A DNA stretch of 64,000 nucleotides from assembly GCF_032714495.1 (NCBI RefSeq), contig NZ_JAWDKB010000006.1, positions 62,001 to 126,000 on the forward strand, written 5' to 3'. Position 1 is the stretch's first letter. The number at the start of each line of letters is the position of its first letter. Shown here piece by piece: positions 7,991-16,780 of this stretch. The stretch comes from Methanorbis rubei (GTDB lineage Archaea > Halobacteriota > Methanomicrobia > Methanomicrobiales > Methanocorpusculaceae). Both the position numbers and the translations under genes were made by a program. Below the pieces are notes generated by a model. That model was not told the DNA's origin. It ran no database searches and was given only the letters and a program-made list of their open reading frames with translations.

Positions 7991-9972
7991 GCGAAAAACG
8001 AATCATTGTCGCCCTCGCTGGAAATCCGAACTGCGGCAAGACCACTCTTTTCAACAACCTTACCGGCATGCGCCACCATGTGGGAAACTGGCCGGGAAAA
8101 ACCGTCACCATCGAACGAAAAGAAGGAAAGGCAACCTATGAAGGAACAACCCTTGAGATCGTTGACCTCCCCGGGACCTACAGCCTGAGCAGCAGATCTC
8201 TCGAAGAGGAGATTACCGTTGAGTACCTCCTGCATGAAAAGCCGGACGTCGTGGTCAATATTGTGGACGCCGCACATCTCGAACGAAATCTCTACCTGAC
8301 CCTTCAGCTGATTGAGCTTGGCGTCCCGCTGATTCTCGCACTGAACATGAACCGGTATGCGGACGCTGAAGGCATCATCATCGACACCAAAAAACTCTCC
8401 GCATCCCTTGGTGTTTCGGTCGTGCGAATTGAAGCGATCGATGACACCGGAAAGGATCAGCTGATTCAGGAAGTTTTGAAAAAACCTGCGGCGACCACGA
8501 ACCCTCCACACTACTCAAACGAAATTGAGCAGCACCTTGCAGAACTTTTGAAAATTCTGCCGGAAGTTTCCCGCTGGGATCTGATTCAGTATCTGATCCA
8601 TGGAGCTCCGGAAAATTTTTCCGAGGAGGCAAGGGCAGAGATCGAGAAGACCAGAAAACATCTCGAGGAAATTTTTGGCACAACCCCGCAGGAAGTTTTT
8701 GCCGATCAGCGTTACGGATACATCGCAGGCATTCTTCATGAGTCGGTGAATCTTCATGCAGACTCGGGAGGAAAAAATCAGTCGGAACGAATCGACCGGT
8801 TTGTGACCAACAAGTGGCTCGGTTTTCCGATCTTTCTTGTGGTGATGTATGCGGTGTTCCAGATCGTGTTCATGCTCGGTGCGCCGTTCATGGATATGAT
8901 CGACACCATCTTTGGCACAATTTCTGAAATGGCCGGCGACGCTCTTGCGGCGAGCGGAGCTCCTGCATGGGTGAGTTCGTTTGTCTGCGATGGTGTCATC
9001 AGCGGTGTCGGGTCGGTTGTGATCTTTTTGCCGAACATTATCCTGCTGTTCATCCTTCTGGCAATTCTTGAGGACTCAGGGTATCTCGCACGGGTCGCTG
9101 TGATTATGGATCGGATTATGCACCGACTTGGTCTTCACGGGAAGTCGTTTATTCCGATGATGCTTGGGTTCGGCTGCGGTGTTCCGGCAATTATGGCAAC
9201 GCGTACGATGGAGACCGAGCGTGAGCGGCTGCTGACGATTCTTCTGACGCCGTTCATGTCCTGCTCGGCCCGTCTTCCGGTCTACCTTCTGCTGGTCGGC
9301 ATCTTCTTTGTGCCGCAGGTGCAGGGTTTGGTAATGTTTTCGCTGTATCTGCTGGGCATTCTCGTTGCGCTGATTGTGGGGCTTCTGCTTCGCAAGACAC
9401 TCTTCAAGGGTGAGTCTTCGGCATTTGTTCTGGAGATGCCTCCGTATCGGATTCCCACAATCAAAGGTGTTCTCATCCATTCGTTTGAGCATGCAGGTAT
9501 GTTTCTGAAGAAGGCCGGCGTGATTATTTTCCCGGCGGTTCTTCTGATGTGGCTGCTTGCCTCGCTGCCATTCGGTGTTGAGTACGGATCTTCTGAGAGT
9601 GTGATTGGCATGATAGGTTCTGCGATTGCTCCCATCTTTGCACCGCTCGGCTTTGGTATTCCTGAGGCGGCGATTGCAATTATTATGGGACTGATTGCAA
9701 AAGAGGTTGTGGTGGCAACGTTTGGCACGCTGTTCGGCGTGGGCGAGGAGGCTCTGGGCGATGTGCTGATGAATGTGTTCACGCCGCTTTCCGCCTACTC
9801 GTTCATGGTGTTTATTCTTCTGTATATGCCGTGTCTTGCGGCGATGCTGACGGTTAAGCAGGAGACGAACTCGTGGAAGATTACGGTTGGGGCAGCTGTG
9901 ATGATGTGCGTTGTTGCCTGGATTGTTTCCTTCATCATCTATCAGGGAGGTGTTCTTCTTGGATTCGGATGA
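7987..9972 (+). CDS. feoB: FeoB ferrous iron transporter
   Basis: A 661-residue protein. The N-terminal G domain has G1 GNPNCGKTT (residues 12-20), a G2-region threonine and G3 DLPG. The membrane part has two Gate-type repeats, including [26 protein letters not shown], whose cysteine is conserved in FeoB. Length is close to the usual 650-770 residues. The start at 7987 overlaps feoA; an upstream in-frame codon at 7933 lies inside feoA. The G4 motif is unusual: residues 120-123 read NMNR where GTPases have NxxD. Fe(II) import is well supported. Confidence 0.95.
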   Translation: MSEKRIIVALAGNPNCGKTTLFNNLTGMRHHVGNWPGKTVTIERKEGKATYEGTTLEIVDLPGTYSLSSRSLEEEITVEYLLHEKPDVVVNIVDAAHLERNLYLTLQLIELGVPLILALNMNRYADAEGIIIDTKKLSASLGVSVVRIEAIDDTGKDQLIQEVLKKPAATTNPPHYSNEIEQHLAELLKILPEVSRWDLIQYLIHGAPENFSEEARAEIEKTRKHLEEIFGTTPQEVFADQRYGYIAGILHESVNLHADSGGKNQSERIDRFVTNKWLGFPIFLVVMYAVFQIVFMLGAPFMDMIDTIFGTISEMAGDALAASGAPAWVSSFVCDGVISGVGSVVIFLPNIILLFILLAILEDSGYLARVAVIMDRIMHRLGLHGKSFIPMMLGFGCGVPAIMATRTMETERERLLTILLTPFMSCSARLPVYLLLVGIFFVPQVQGLVMFSLYLLGILVALIVGLLLRKTLFKGESSAFVLEMPPYRIPTIKGVLIHSFEHAGMFLKKAGVIIFPAVLLMWLLASLPFGVEYGSSESVIGMIGSAIAPIFAPLGFGIPEAAIAIIMGLIAKEVVVATFGTLFGVGEEALGDVLMNVFTPLSAYSFMVFILLYMPCLAAMLTVKQETNSWKITVGAAVMMCVVAWIVSFIIYQGGVLLGFG

Positions 9973-10192
9973 TCCTTTCTGGACGGTGCTGTTTGTGCTG
10001 CTGGCGGTTGCGATTCTGCTGGTGTTCGGCCTGATGCTGAAGCGAAATCTTTCGCAGGGGTCATGCTGCTGCGGCTGTTCGAAGAAGGATAAGGGTGGCT
10101 GCTGCCAGTGTGCAGTGGCTTCCCGCGAAGCTTCTTCGGAAGAAGAATATTTTTTTTATAGGAGTTACGCTGTGATGAGTTTCATCGTTTGA
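9959..10192 (+). CDS. FeoB-associated Cys-rich membrane protein
   Basis: A 77-residue protein with one membrane span near the N-terminus and then a cysteine cluster (CCCGC followed by GGCCQC), typical of FeoB-associated Cys-rich proteins (PF12669). A strong Shine-Dalgarno-like GGGAGGTG at 9945-9952 stands six bases before the TTG at 9959, which decides the start inside the end of feoB. The last twelve codons or so run into the type 1 repeat beginning at 10158, so the repeat supplies the C-terminus and stop. Iron trafficking with FeoB is inferred from position. Confidence 0.75.
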   Translation: MDSDDPFWTVLFVLLAVAILLVFGLMLKRNLSQGSCCCGCSKKDKGGCCQCAVASREASSEEEYFFYRSYAVMSFIV

Positions 10193-10453
10193 GATTTTTC
10201 TGTCCTTGACCTCACTTAGAGTAACCACGGAATGCACTGAGCACACAGAGCTTCACGGAAAAAAAGAAATCGCATGCCTTTGGCCTGCTCATTGCTTCGC
10301 AAAAATGCACGGAGAACGCCTGCGGCGCCGGAATGCACGGAATATATTTTTTATATTTTAAGAGAATAAATTATCTCGGAAATCTTTCCGTGCATTCCGT
10401 GGTTATTTCAAGCAAAACCATACGTCACAGAACCACACCGCGTAAGTCCTATT
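10158..10453. repeat. type 1 MITE-like element, copy B
   Basis: Left end ATAGGAGTTACGCTGT and right end ACCGCGTAAGTCCTATT match the terminal repeats of copies A and C. Inside are ACCACGGAATGCACTGAGCA and the mirrored TGCATTCCGTGGT. The left end encodes the tail of the FeoB-associated protein, and the right end provides the stop codon (CTA on the plus strand, 10449-10451) of the regulator gene on the minus strand. Confidence 0.7.
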
Positions 10454-11300
10454 CTACATTATTCTCGTTTGTGCTCGTGAGGCTCTGATAGATCTTGAGA
10501 TACTCAGGAAGAATTGTGTAGTGGATGAAGTTTTTCTCGCGATAGGTATCCACTGCATTGTAGCGTGCAAGCTGCGAGAGATGCCACTGCAAAGTCGACT
10601 GCGAGATGCTTGTTTTTTCTATGAGTTCTGTCTGCGAGATTCCCGGAGCTTCTGCAATCGCGGTGAATATTTTGTGCGGTTTTTCTCGGGTGATGAGCCG
10701 CTGCATGAACTCGATGCTTTCATCCTCGCTGCAAGCTCCTGCATACAAACAGGTCATGCCTTTTCTTGCGACCTTTCGGACTTTTCCTGCAGTCTCAAGT
10801 TTATTGATGTGATGAGTCGTGGTCCCCCGCGAGGTCTCGGTGATCTTTGCAAGTTCGGTTGCGGTAATACCTGGGTTTTCGACTATTTCGTTGTAGAGTT
10901 TCATTGTCCGAGAGTTGGGCTTGAAGGAGAACGGGTCGCGTGCCAGAAGGCCGGTGAGGGCACCGGTGGTGAGAAAGAGAAAAATGACCCAGAGAAATTC
11001 GGTAAAAATCACGGGGGGAAGACCGAAAGCATGGCTGTAGGTTATGATAATATATTCCTGTAATGATTTCATGGGATCAAATGTCGGATTTTCCACGAGC
11101 ACCACAGGAATCCCATCATCGATGTCTTCAAAGTCTACTGGTGCCGGAGAGATAGTTAGTCCTGAGAGAGGGTAGTACATCTCACCCGTATCTGCGGAAA
11201 CTCCAGTACAGAAAATCGAACATAAGAGAAAAATAGCCAGCAACGATAATGTTTTGGATCGAAAAACCATGGAACTTTTTAGCGAGGTACTCTGCATCAT
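10449..11300 (-). CDS. membrane-anchored regulator with two winged-helix domains
   Basis: A 283-residue protein. A hydrophobic segment near residues 18-36 looks like a signal peptide or first span. An extracytoplasmic stretch follows, then a second span near residues 95-118. Two winged-helix domains come after, about 130-190 (ATELAKITETSRGTTTHHI) and 205-270 (SQTELIEKTSISQSTLQWHL). The DNA-binding half should face the cytoplasm. It is the third gene after a secreted protein and a paralogue, separated by 17 bases. A sensor that controls genes directly from the membrane is inferred. Its stop codon lies in a repeat element. Confidence 0.75.
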   Translation of the reverse strand: MMQSTSLKSSMVFRSKTLSLLAIFLLCSIFCTGVSADTGEMYYPLSGLTISPAPVDFEDIDDGIPVVLVENPTFDPMKSLQEYIIITYSHAFGLPPVIFTEFLWVIFLFLTTGALTGLLARDPFSFKPNSRTMKLYNEIVENPGITATELAKITETSRGTTTHHINKLETAGKVRKVARKGMTCLYAGACSEDESIEFMQRLITREKPHKIFTAIAEAPGISQTELIEKTSISQSTLQWHLSQLARYNAVDTYREKNFIHYTILPEYLKIYQSLTSTNENNVE

Positions 11301-11317
11301 TTTTTCATATCTGAGGG

Positions 11318-12193
11318 TTATGATTCGTTTGTGTTGTCGGTGTTTTTCTTTGTTGTTTCTCCGGAAATCTTATCGACATTTTCATTGTTTTTAGTCTCTA
11401 TTTCCTGTTTTTTTGTTCCAACAAGCTGATTGTACAGCAGAACGTAGTCAGAGATTGCGGTGTAATGAACTGTGTTTTTGTTGCGAACGCTTTCAATTGC
11501 ATTGTATTTTGCCAGTTGGGACAGATGCCACTGAAGTGTTGTCTGAGGAATACCGGTCTTTTCGACTAAGATCTTTTGAGAAACTCCGGGGTGATCGATG
11601 ATGGTCTGAAATATTTTATTCGGCCTTTCCTCTGTGAGGACTTTGTGCATGAACTCTTCGTGTCCGGCTACTTGGACATTGACAGGATAATAATTTCCCG
11701 CGCCACTGTCTGTGGTCTTTTTGATTTTGCCTGCAAGACTTAAGCGATGAATCGTGTAGTTAATTGATCCGCGTGGAATTCCGGTGAGTTTCTGCAGTTG
11801 TGCCATGGTCATTCCCGGATTTTCTTTGATTGCATTGTAGACAATCATTGGACGTGATTCAGGATCATCGGGGAGTTTTTTGCGGGTGACGAGGAGGCCG
11901 AGAGCGCCTGCACCGAGGAAAATTGTGAATATTGCAAGGAGTTGTGAAATGAGTATTGAAGGAAGACCCCATACTCCAGTGTAAAGTATTGTAAGAATAT
12001 ATTCTAACTCTGATATCGGATCCATGATCCAAGGATTTTCGATAGGTGCCAATGTTTCGTCATCTTCAAAATCGTCTGGGACTGCGGAGATGATCAGGCT
12101 CCCCCTCGAAATTACAGTGTCATCTGCCATGACCGGCGTGAACAATAGCGATAGTATAATTAGTAAAATAAAAATTGGTTTGATGTTTTTCAT
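11318..12193 (-). CDS. membrane-anchored regulator with two winged-helix domains (paralogue)
   Basis: A 291-residue paralogue of the next gene with the same plan: N-terminal hydrophobic segment, a short outer segment, a span near residues 80-100, then two winged-helix domains, each with a recognisable recognition helix (IPRGSINYTIHRL and IPQTTLQWHLSQL). The last 25 residues are rich in Asn, Lys and Thr and look disordered. It lies 13 bases after the secreted protein gene. The pair may form a heterodimer; that is inference. Confidence 0.75.
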   Translation of the reverse strand: MKNIKPIFILLIILSLLFTPVMADDTVISRGSLIISAVPDDFEDDETLAPIENPWIMDPISELEYILTILYTGVWGLPSILISQLLAIFTIFLGAGALGLLVTRKKLPDDPESRPMIVYNAIKENPGMTMAQLQKLTGIPRGSINYTIHRLSLAGKIKKTTDSGAGNYYPVNVQVAGHEEFMHKVLTEERPNKIFQTIIDHPGVSQKILVEKTGIPQTTLQWHLSQLAKYNAIESVRNKNTVHYTAISDYVLLYNQLVGTKKQEIETKNNENVDKISGETTKKNTDNTNES

Positions 12194-12206
12194 AGATTTC
12201 TACCAT

Positions 12207-12665
12207 TTAAGAGCTGACTATGGTGATAGTAAATGATTGTGAACTTGTCACTGACTTCCCTCTGACAAAGAATACCCACTGTCCGCTTTGGAGCGGGCTG
12301 TCCTGGAATTGCAATGCAAGACTACCGTTAACGCTTCCATCGGTTGCGTCATCGTACTCACCATGCATAACACTGTCCGGAGTCTGGACAACAAGACCAA
12401 GATTGCTTGCTGTGGTTCCCCATGCAACTCTTACTGTAAGCGTTGTTGATCCTGCAGGTACTGTATAGGTATATCTCTCTGTTACACCTTGCGTGACTGA
12501 GCCAGTGGTTGATGATTTCGGCCACATGACATTACCGATAATCGGTGTAACAGTCATGCCGCTGTTCTTTGTCACCTGATCAGAGGACGTCGTTGCTGCG
12601 GCCGGAGCCATGCAGAATGCGAGCACACACAGCATCGCAAGTACTACAACTAATTTCTTTCTCAT
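12207..12665 (-). CDS. secreted beta-sandwich protein
   Basis: A 152-residue protein with a clear signal peptide (KKLVVVLAMLCVLAFCMAPAAA, cleavage near residue 25). The mature part has the pattern of a pre-peptidase C-terminal (PPC)-like beta sandwich: TERYTYTVPAGSTTLTVRV, a middle strand with aspartates, then QSGQWVFFVRG and a terminal TITI strand. There is no membrane anchor. It is first in the operon with two membrane-bound regulators, so it may be their extracellular partner or ligand sensor. Function unknown. Confidence 0.7.
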   Translation of the reverse strand: MRKKLVVVLAMLCVLAFCMAPAAATTSSDQVTKNSGMTVTPIIGNVMWPKSSTTGSVTQGVTERYTYTVPAGSTTLTVRVAWGTTASNLGLVVQTPDSVMHGEYDDATDGSVNGSLALQFQDSPLQSGQWVFFVRGKSVTSSQSFTITIVSS

Positions 12666-12714
12666 ACAATACGTTTGTTCTCGTTATCGTGTTATATTAT
12701 CTTTGGACATATAT

Positions 12715-12738
12715 TAGGTTTAGGTTTTCCTAAACCTA
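12715..12738. promoter_or_regulatory. perfect inverted repeat beside the promoter of the secreted-protein/regulator operon
   Basis: TAGGTTTAGG is followed by TTTT and CCTAAACCTA: ten base pairs with a four-base loop. It lies about 50 bases before the start of the gene at 12665 (minus strand), directly beside a TATA-like sequence (CTAATATATG on the minus strand). This is a good candidate operator for the winged-helix proteins of the operon. The rest of the gap to 12968 is AT-rich, with no gene seen. Confidence 0.5.
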
Positions 12739-12968
12739 TGTGGTATCCAATTGAAAAATCTTTTTTCAACGCCTCATTAATTCTTTTACGACATTATTTG
12801 TCAGAAATTTCTGAATGTCTACTGCCTTGATAAATCATTAATTTTGGCTTGACAAAGCCGATCTTTTCCTATAAATACTCTTATATTGTGACAAAACTGT
12901 ATTTCCTAAAATAAAATCGCCGAAAAAAAGTTATCCGGATATCTCCGGAAACATCTCTGAAGAAAAAA

Positions 12969-13661
12969 TTATTCTGCCTTTTCCTCAGTCTTGAGGTTTG
13001 GGCGCGGGAAGGTCTCGACGAACTTGACCGACTCGATCTCCGGGAAGAGACCAAAAGCCTCCTGCGTGATCATGTACTCGGTCATCATCCAGTTTTGATT
13101 GTACATTGCCATCATTGGCGGGACTTCAACAGACACAAACGTCTTGTGTGCATTGCTGACCTTCATCTCGCGTCCGGTGAACAGGCGGATGGTTCCTTCA
13201 AGTTTCTCAATCGGATCCTCAACAACAGACTCAATCGTGTAGACATAGGTGAGGTCCTGGCCTGCGAGCGGGTGGTTAAAGTCAACCAGATAGCGGTTGC
13301 CGATCTTATTTACCACAACACCTTCGCGTCCGTCAACCGTCACGCGGTCAAACATTGCGACCTTCTCCGGAAGACCCTTTCTGTCAACTGCCTTCAGCTC
13401 ATCCTTCTTGTGCTCGCCGAATGCCTTCTCTGCCGGAACAACAACCGTGTACTCCTTGCCGACATCCTTTCCTGCAAGATCCTCGTCAACGCCTACCAGA
13501 ACATGACCAGCGCCGACCTTTACCACTGCCGGACCATACATCGCATTCTCGCGGAAAATTCCTGCCGTCTTTGCTGCCTCAGCATCAGTCGTATCAAAAG
13601 CTGAACCGTTCACAGAACCGGTGTAGCTGATTTTAATATAGTTGCCATTCTCAATAGCCAT
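12969..13661 (-). CDS. SlyD-like FKBP-type peptidyl-prolyl isomerase
   Basis: A 230-residue protein. The FKBP domain begins with NGNYIKISYTGSVNGSAFDTT. The insert-in-flap chaperone domain carries KAFGEHKKDEL and the VDFNHPLAGQDLTY return strand typical of SlyD and archaeal long FKBPs. A C-terminal domain of about 80 residues follows, as in other archaeal long-type FKBPs. It catalyses prolyl isomerisation and acts as a folding factor in the cytoplasm. There is no His-rich tail like that of bacterial SlyD. Confidence 0.88.
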   Translation of the reverse strand: MAIENGNYIKISYTGSVNGSAFDTTDAEAAKTAGIFRENAMYGPAVVKVGAGHVLVGVDEDLAGKDVGKEYTVVVPAEKAFGEHKKDELKAVDRKGLPEKVAMFDRVTVDGREGVVVNKIGNRYLVDFNHPLAGQDLTYVYTIESVVEDPIEKLEGTIRLFTGREMKVSNAHKTFVSVEVPPMMAMYNQNWMMTEYMITQEAFGLFPEIESVKFVETFPRPNLKTEEKAE

Positions 13662-13809
13662 ACGAATTCCCTATACTATGCGCCCTCATACATTAAGAGA
13701 TTTTGCGAATTCATCCGGTAATGATATATCTATTTTTCTTGGAAAGTTTGGAACTCTCCAGTAAAATCCCCTACCCTTATATCCCCTCAAATCCGAATAC
13801 TACAACATC

Positions 13810-14376
13810 ATGGCATTGGAGATTGAGATCAAAGTCAAAGTTCCGTCACTCGAACCCATCCGGAACAATCTCGAAAAACACGGAGCTGTCCTCATCGCCG
13901 AGCAGGACGAGCACGATATCTACTACAATGCCCCGCACAAAGACTTTGCCCAGACCGACGAAGCTGTTCGCGTCCGGTACACCAAAAACCAGACCTGCGG
14001 AAAGATCATGCCGCCTAATGTCACCTACAAAGGCCCCAAAGTCGGTCGCGAAGGATTCAAGGCACGCGAGGAAATCATCGTCGACCTCTCTTCCGGCGAA
14101 GACTTCGGCATAATTCTTGAACGGCTCAACTTCAGAAAAACCGCAGAGGTTGTCAAGCACCGCGAGATCTATCAGTGCGAGAAAGCCATCGTTACTCTTG
14201 ACAATGTTGAAGATGTCGGCACTTTTTCTGAGATCGAAGCAGACTTCTCTCTCACCGAAGATGAAGCGATCGCTGCAATCGAAAGCGTCGCCGCAGTGGC
14301 AGGCATTACGGGCGAACGGCTCACCAAATCCTATCTTGAAATCCTGCTTGATGCCAAGGCAGCAAAAAAAGTTTGA
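13810..14376 (+). CDS. CYTH-domain protein (class IV adenylate cyclase / CyaB-like)
   Basis: A 188-residue protein. The N-terminal EIEIKVKV matches the ExExK signature of CYTH enzymes. Further conserved charged strands follow: RVRYTK, TYKGPK, REGFKAREE, and EIEAD late in the protein. These line the tunnel that binds triphosphate compounds with divalent metal. Archaeal members have been called CyaB or thiamine-triphosphatase-like; which reaction this one performs cannot be read from sequence. It stands alone between SlyD-like FKBP and a repeat element. Confidence 0.82.
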   Translation: MALEIEIKVKVPSLEPIRNNLEKHGAVLIAEQDEHDIYYNAPHKDFAQTDEAVRVRYTKNQTCGKIMPPNVTYKGPKVGREGFKAREEIIVDLSSGEDFGIILERLNFRKTAEVVKHREIYQCEKAIVTLDNVEDVGTFSEIEADFSLTEDEAIAAIESVAAVAGITGERLTKSYLEILLDAKAAKKV

Positions 14377-14426
14377 GAGCAAGCGGCTCGAAAAAATTTT
14401 CAAATTTTTTTCAAAATATTTTTTCA

Positions 14427-14790
14427 AATAGGACTTACGCGGTATGAAATAGCATAAGAAAAAGGGATTCTTTGTCCTTGATTTTATTTGGGGCAACCAC
14501 GGAACACACAGAACACACGGAATTCCACGGAAAAAAACACAGAATACCGCTTCGCTTACGGAAAACACGGAAAGCCTAAGGAAGTTGTCATCTCAAAATG
14601 GTGACCTATACATATGCCCATGCTCTTAGGTTTTCCGTTTTTTCCGTAAGCGAAGCGGTATTCTGTGTTTTTTCCGTGGTGCTCCGTGTGTTCAGTGTGT
14701 TCAGTGTGTTCAGTGTGTTCTGTGGTTACTCCAAGCGAGACCACCTACAGAAAAATCCGCAACGAAACTCATCACCGCGTAACTCCTATT
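14427..14790. repeat. type 1 MITE-like element, copy C, with short tandem repeats
   Basis: Left end AATAGGACTTACGCGGT and right end ACCGCGTAACTCCTATT differ at one position as inverted repeats. The inside is palindromic: GAATACCGCTTCGCTTACGG near 14543 is mirrored near 14645. A nine-base unit, about GTGTTCAGT, is repeated about four times at 14686-14721. Long A/T runs flank both ends. It fills the gap between the CYTH gene and the phosphoesterase gene; no gene is seen. Confidence 0.72.
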
Positions 14791-14826
14791 CAAAAAAATT
14801 TTCAAAAAAATTTCGCGAGAATTTTC

Positions 14827-15495
14827 TCACTCATCTTTTTCATCATGCACATTTCGCAGAACAATGATCGGTTCATCCTCATCGTTCAGAGTAATCACCG
14901 AATAGTTTCCTTCGGATGCCGGTCCAGGGTTCACACAGATGCGTCGCTCGAACTCAACGACGCCCTTCTGTTCATGAATGTGTCCGCAGCAGATGATATC
15001 AAACTCACGGACAACAGCCGCCACCGACTCAGAACCCACGTGAACCGATCCGTCCTCGCCGATTCCATCGAGCGCACCTTTTGGCGGAGCATGCGTCACC
15101 AGAATATTCCACCGGTTCTTTTTCATCTTCGCAAGAACGCCTGCAAGAGCTGTTGCGATCTCCTCCTCAGACAGCTCAAACAGAGTATTGAACGGAGTCG
15201 TGTTTGATCCGCCAAGACCTGAGACCGTAATCGTGCCGAGATCAATACTCTTCAGATGCAGTGAGACCGCGTCCGACGCCTCAATAATCTGCACAATCTC
15301 TTTTGGATCACAGTTGCCGGGAATCACCAGTGTTGGTGCAGGAATTTCCTCAAGCGCAGGAATCACTCCTTCCAGAGGTCCGAAATCCGTCAGGTCGCCG
15401 CCGATGAAAACGTAATCCGGCTCCACCTCATCAAAAATTTGGGAAATCACCTCATACTTTCCATGTACATCGGTAATAAACACAATATCGGTCAT
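14827..15495 (-). CDS. YfcE/MJ0936-like metallophosphoesterase
   Basis: A 222-residue calcineurin-like phosphoesterase. The metal-binding motifs occur in order: DVHGK near residue 9, GGDLTD near 33, GNCD near 60, THAPP near 135 and GHIHE near 172. These bind two divalent metals. The short length and lack of extra domains resemble archaeal phosphodiesterases of the MJ0936/YfcE group. The substrate is unknown. Confidence 0.85.
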   Translation of the reverse strand: MTDIVFITDVHGKYEVISQIFDEVEPDYVFIGGDLTDFGPLEGVIPALEEIPAPTLVIPGNCDPKEIVQIIEASDAVSLHLKSIDLGTITVSGLGGSNTTPFNTLFELSEEEIATALAGVLAKMKKNRWNILVTHAPPKGALDGIGEDGSVHVGSESVAAVVREFDIICCGHIHEQKGVVEFERRICVNPGPASEGNYSVITLNDEDEPIIVLRNVHDEKDE

Positions 15496-15518
15496 GACTA
15501 TCTATTTCCCTTTCGAGG

Positions 15519-16697
15519 TTATGAAGTTTCAGAAATTCGTACTTCCCGTCTCCACACAACCGCAAAGATCAAAGCAATAAGAATTCCCAAAAACCCGGTA
15601 ACCAGAAACAAATTACTGTACGACCCGACAATTACCAGAACCGGCACCACCAGAAGTGAGGATGCAAACTGTCCGAGGTTCAGCGACATCGAAAAAATTC
15701 CGGTCGCCTTTCCCATCGCACGAATCGGTGCCTCATTGGTGATCCAGTTCACAATTGTCGGAATCAGTGCGCCGTTTCCTGCTCCGACTAAAATTACCGC
15801 AGCGGCAATTGCCGCGACCGACCAGGCAAACCCAAGCAGACAGCATCCCACGCCGAGCACGAGGAAACACAGAAACATCATCTGCATTCTTGGCATCCGT
15901 GCCGCAAGCCGTCCGTAAAAAATTCCGGCAACCGCCGCACAAAATCCCATCAGACCAAGCAGAACTCCGGTCCCCATCAGAGAAGTACTGCCAACCTGAG
16001 CAATAAGATATGGCAGTTTGGTTGGCATCAGGAAAATGATTGCCATCCCGACAAAGATTGTTACATAAATTGGTAGAAGCGCACGCATGTTCAGCTTCAC
16101 CGAGCTGTCGCGCAGACCGTGAGTCGGCTCACGGGCAGGCTCCTTGATTGCAAAGATAGCTCCAAGGAGGATCACAAAACCCACCAGATAAATCAAGAAC
16201 GGCTCTCTCCATGAGATCTCCGCAAGACTTCCTCCTCCGGTTTCAAGAATCAGAATGCCAAGACCCATCGCAGCCGACTGGTAACCAAGCACCTTCACTC
16301 TGGAGGCACCTGTATAATACTCGGTGATAAGTGCGGTCGTTGCCGTCATGAGACCTGCAATACCAATACCGAGAACAACGCGGCTTGCAAGAATTGCCGG
16401 AAATGAATCAAGGAAAAATCCCGCTGACCCGGCAACCGAAAATATCACCAGCGACAAAAGAAGAATCGGTTTTCTTCCAAACCGGTCGCATGCCATCCCG
16501 ACCAAATACCCAGTGCAGGCAACCGCAAGGCTTGGCAGCGTGATGATCATTGAGATCAGGTACTCTGGCACGTCAGGAAACACCTGACTTATCAGAGGAA
16601 GTGCCGGAGCGACCGCCGCTCCACCCATCAGAGTAAGCATCGCTGCGCAAAGCAGGAATACCAGTGTCCATCTCGTTGGAACAAACGTCTTTTTCAT
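15519..16697 (-). CDS. MFS transporter, likely drug or metabolite exporter
   Basis: A 392-residue protein with twelve probable spans. The cytoplasmic loop between spans 2 and 3 reads GMACDRFGRKPILL, the MFS signature GxxxDRxGRxx. A span-5-like GIGIAGLMTATTALI region also fits the DHA1-type drug:proton antiporter group. It is divergent from the MATE gene, with 83 bases between the starts. Two exporters side by side suggest a shared efflux locus. The substrate is not determinable. Confidence 0.85.
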   Translation of the reverse strand: MKKTFVPTRWTLVFLLCAAMLTLMGGAAVAPALPLISQVFPDVPEYLISMIITLPSLAVACTGYLVGMACDRFGRKPILLLSLVIFSVAGSAGFFLDSFPAILASRVVLGIGIAGLMTATTALITEYYTGASRVKVLGYQSAAMGLGILILETGGGSLAEISWREPFLIYLVGFVILLGAIFAIKEPAREPTHGLRDSSVKLNMRALLPIYVTIFVGMAIIFLMPTKLPYLIAQVGSTSLMGTGVLLGLMGFCAAVAGIFYGRLAARMPRMQMMFLCFLVLGVGCCLLGFAWSVAAIAAAVILVGAGNGALIPTIVNWITNEAPIRAMGKATGIFSMSLNLGQFASSLLVVPVLVIVGSYSNLFLVTGFLGILIALIFAVVWRREVRISETS

Positions 16698-16780
16698 CTT
16701 TACTCATTAAAGACATCTCTCATAAATGCGTGGTGCACCTGAACTCAGTAGCAGTATTATTATTGCCTTACAGACCACAC

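Noticed and set aside
7600-8511. 303-codon minus-strand open frame opposite feoB and feoA
   Set aside because: It covers the feoAB promoter and the G-domain coding strand; feoA and feoB are certain, so this is antisense noise.
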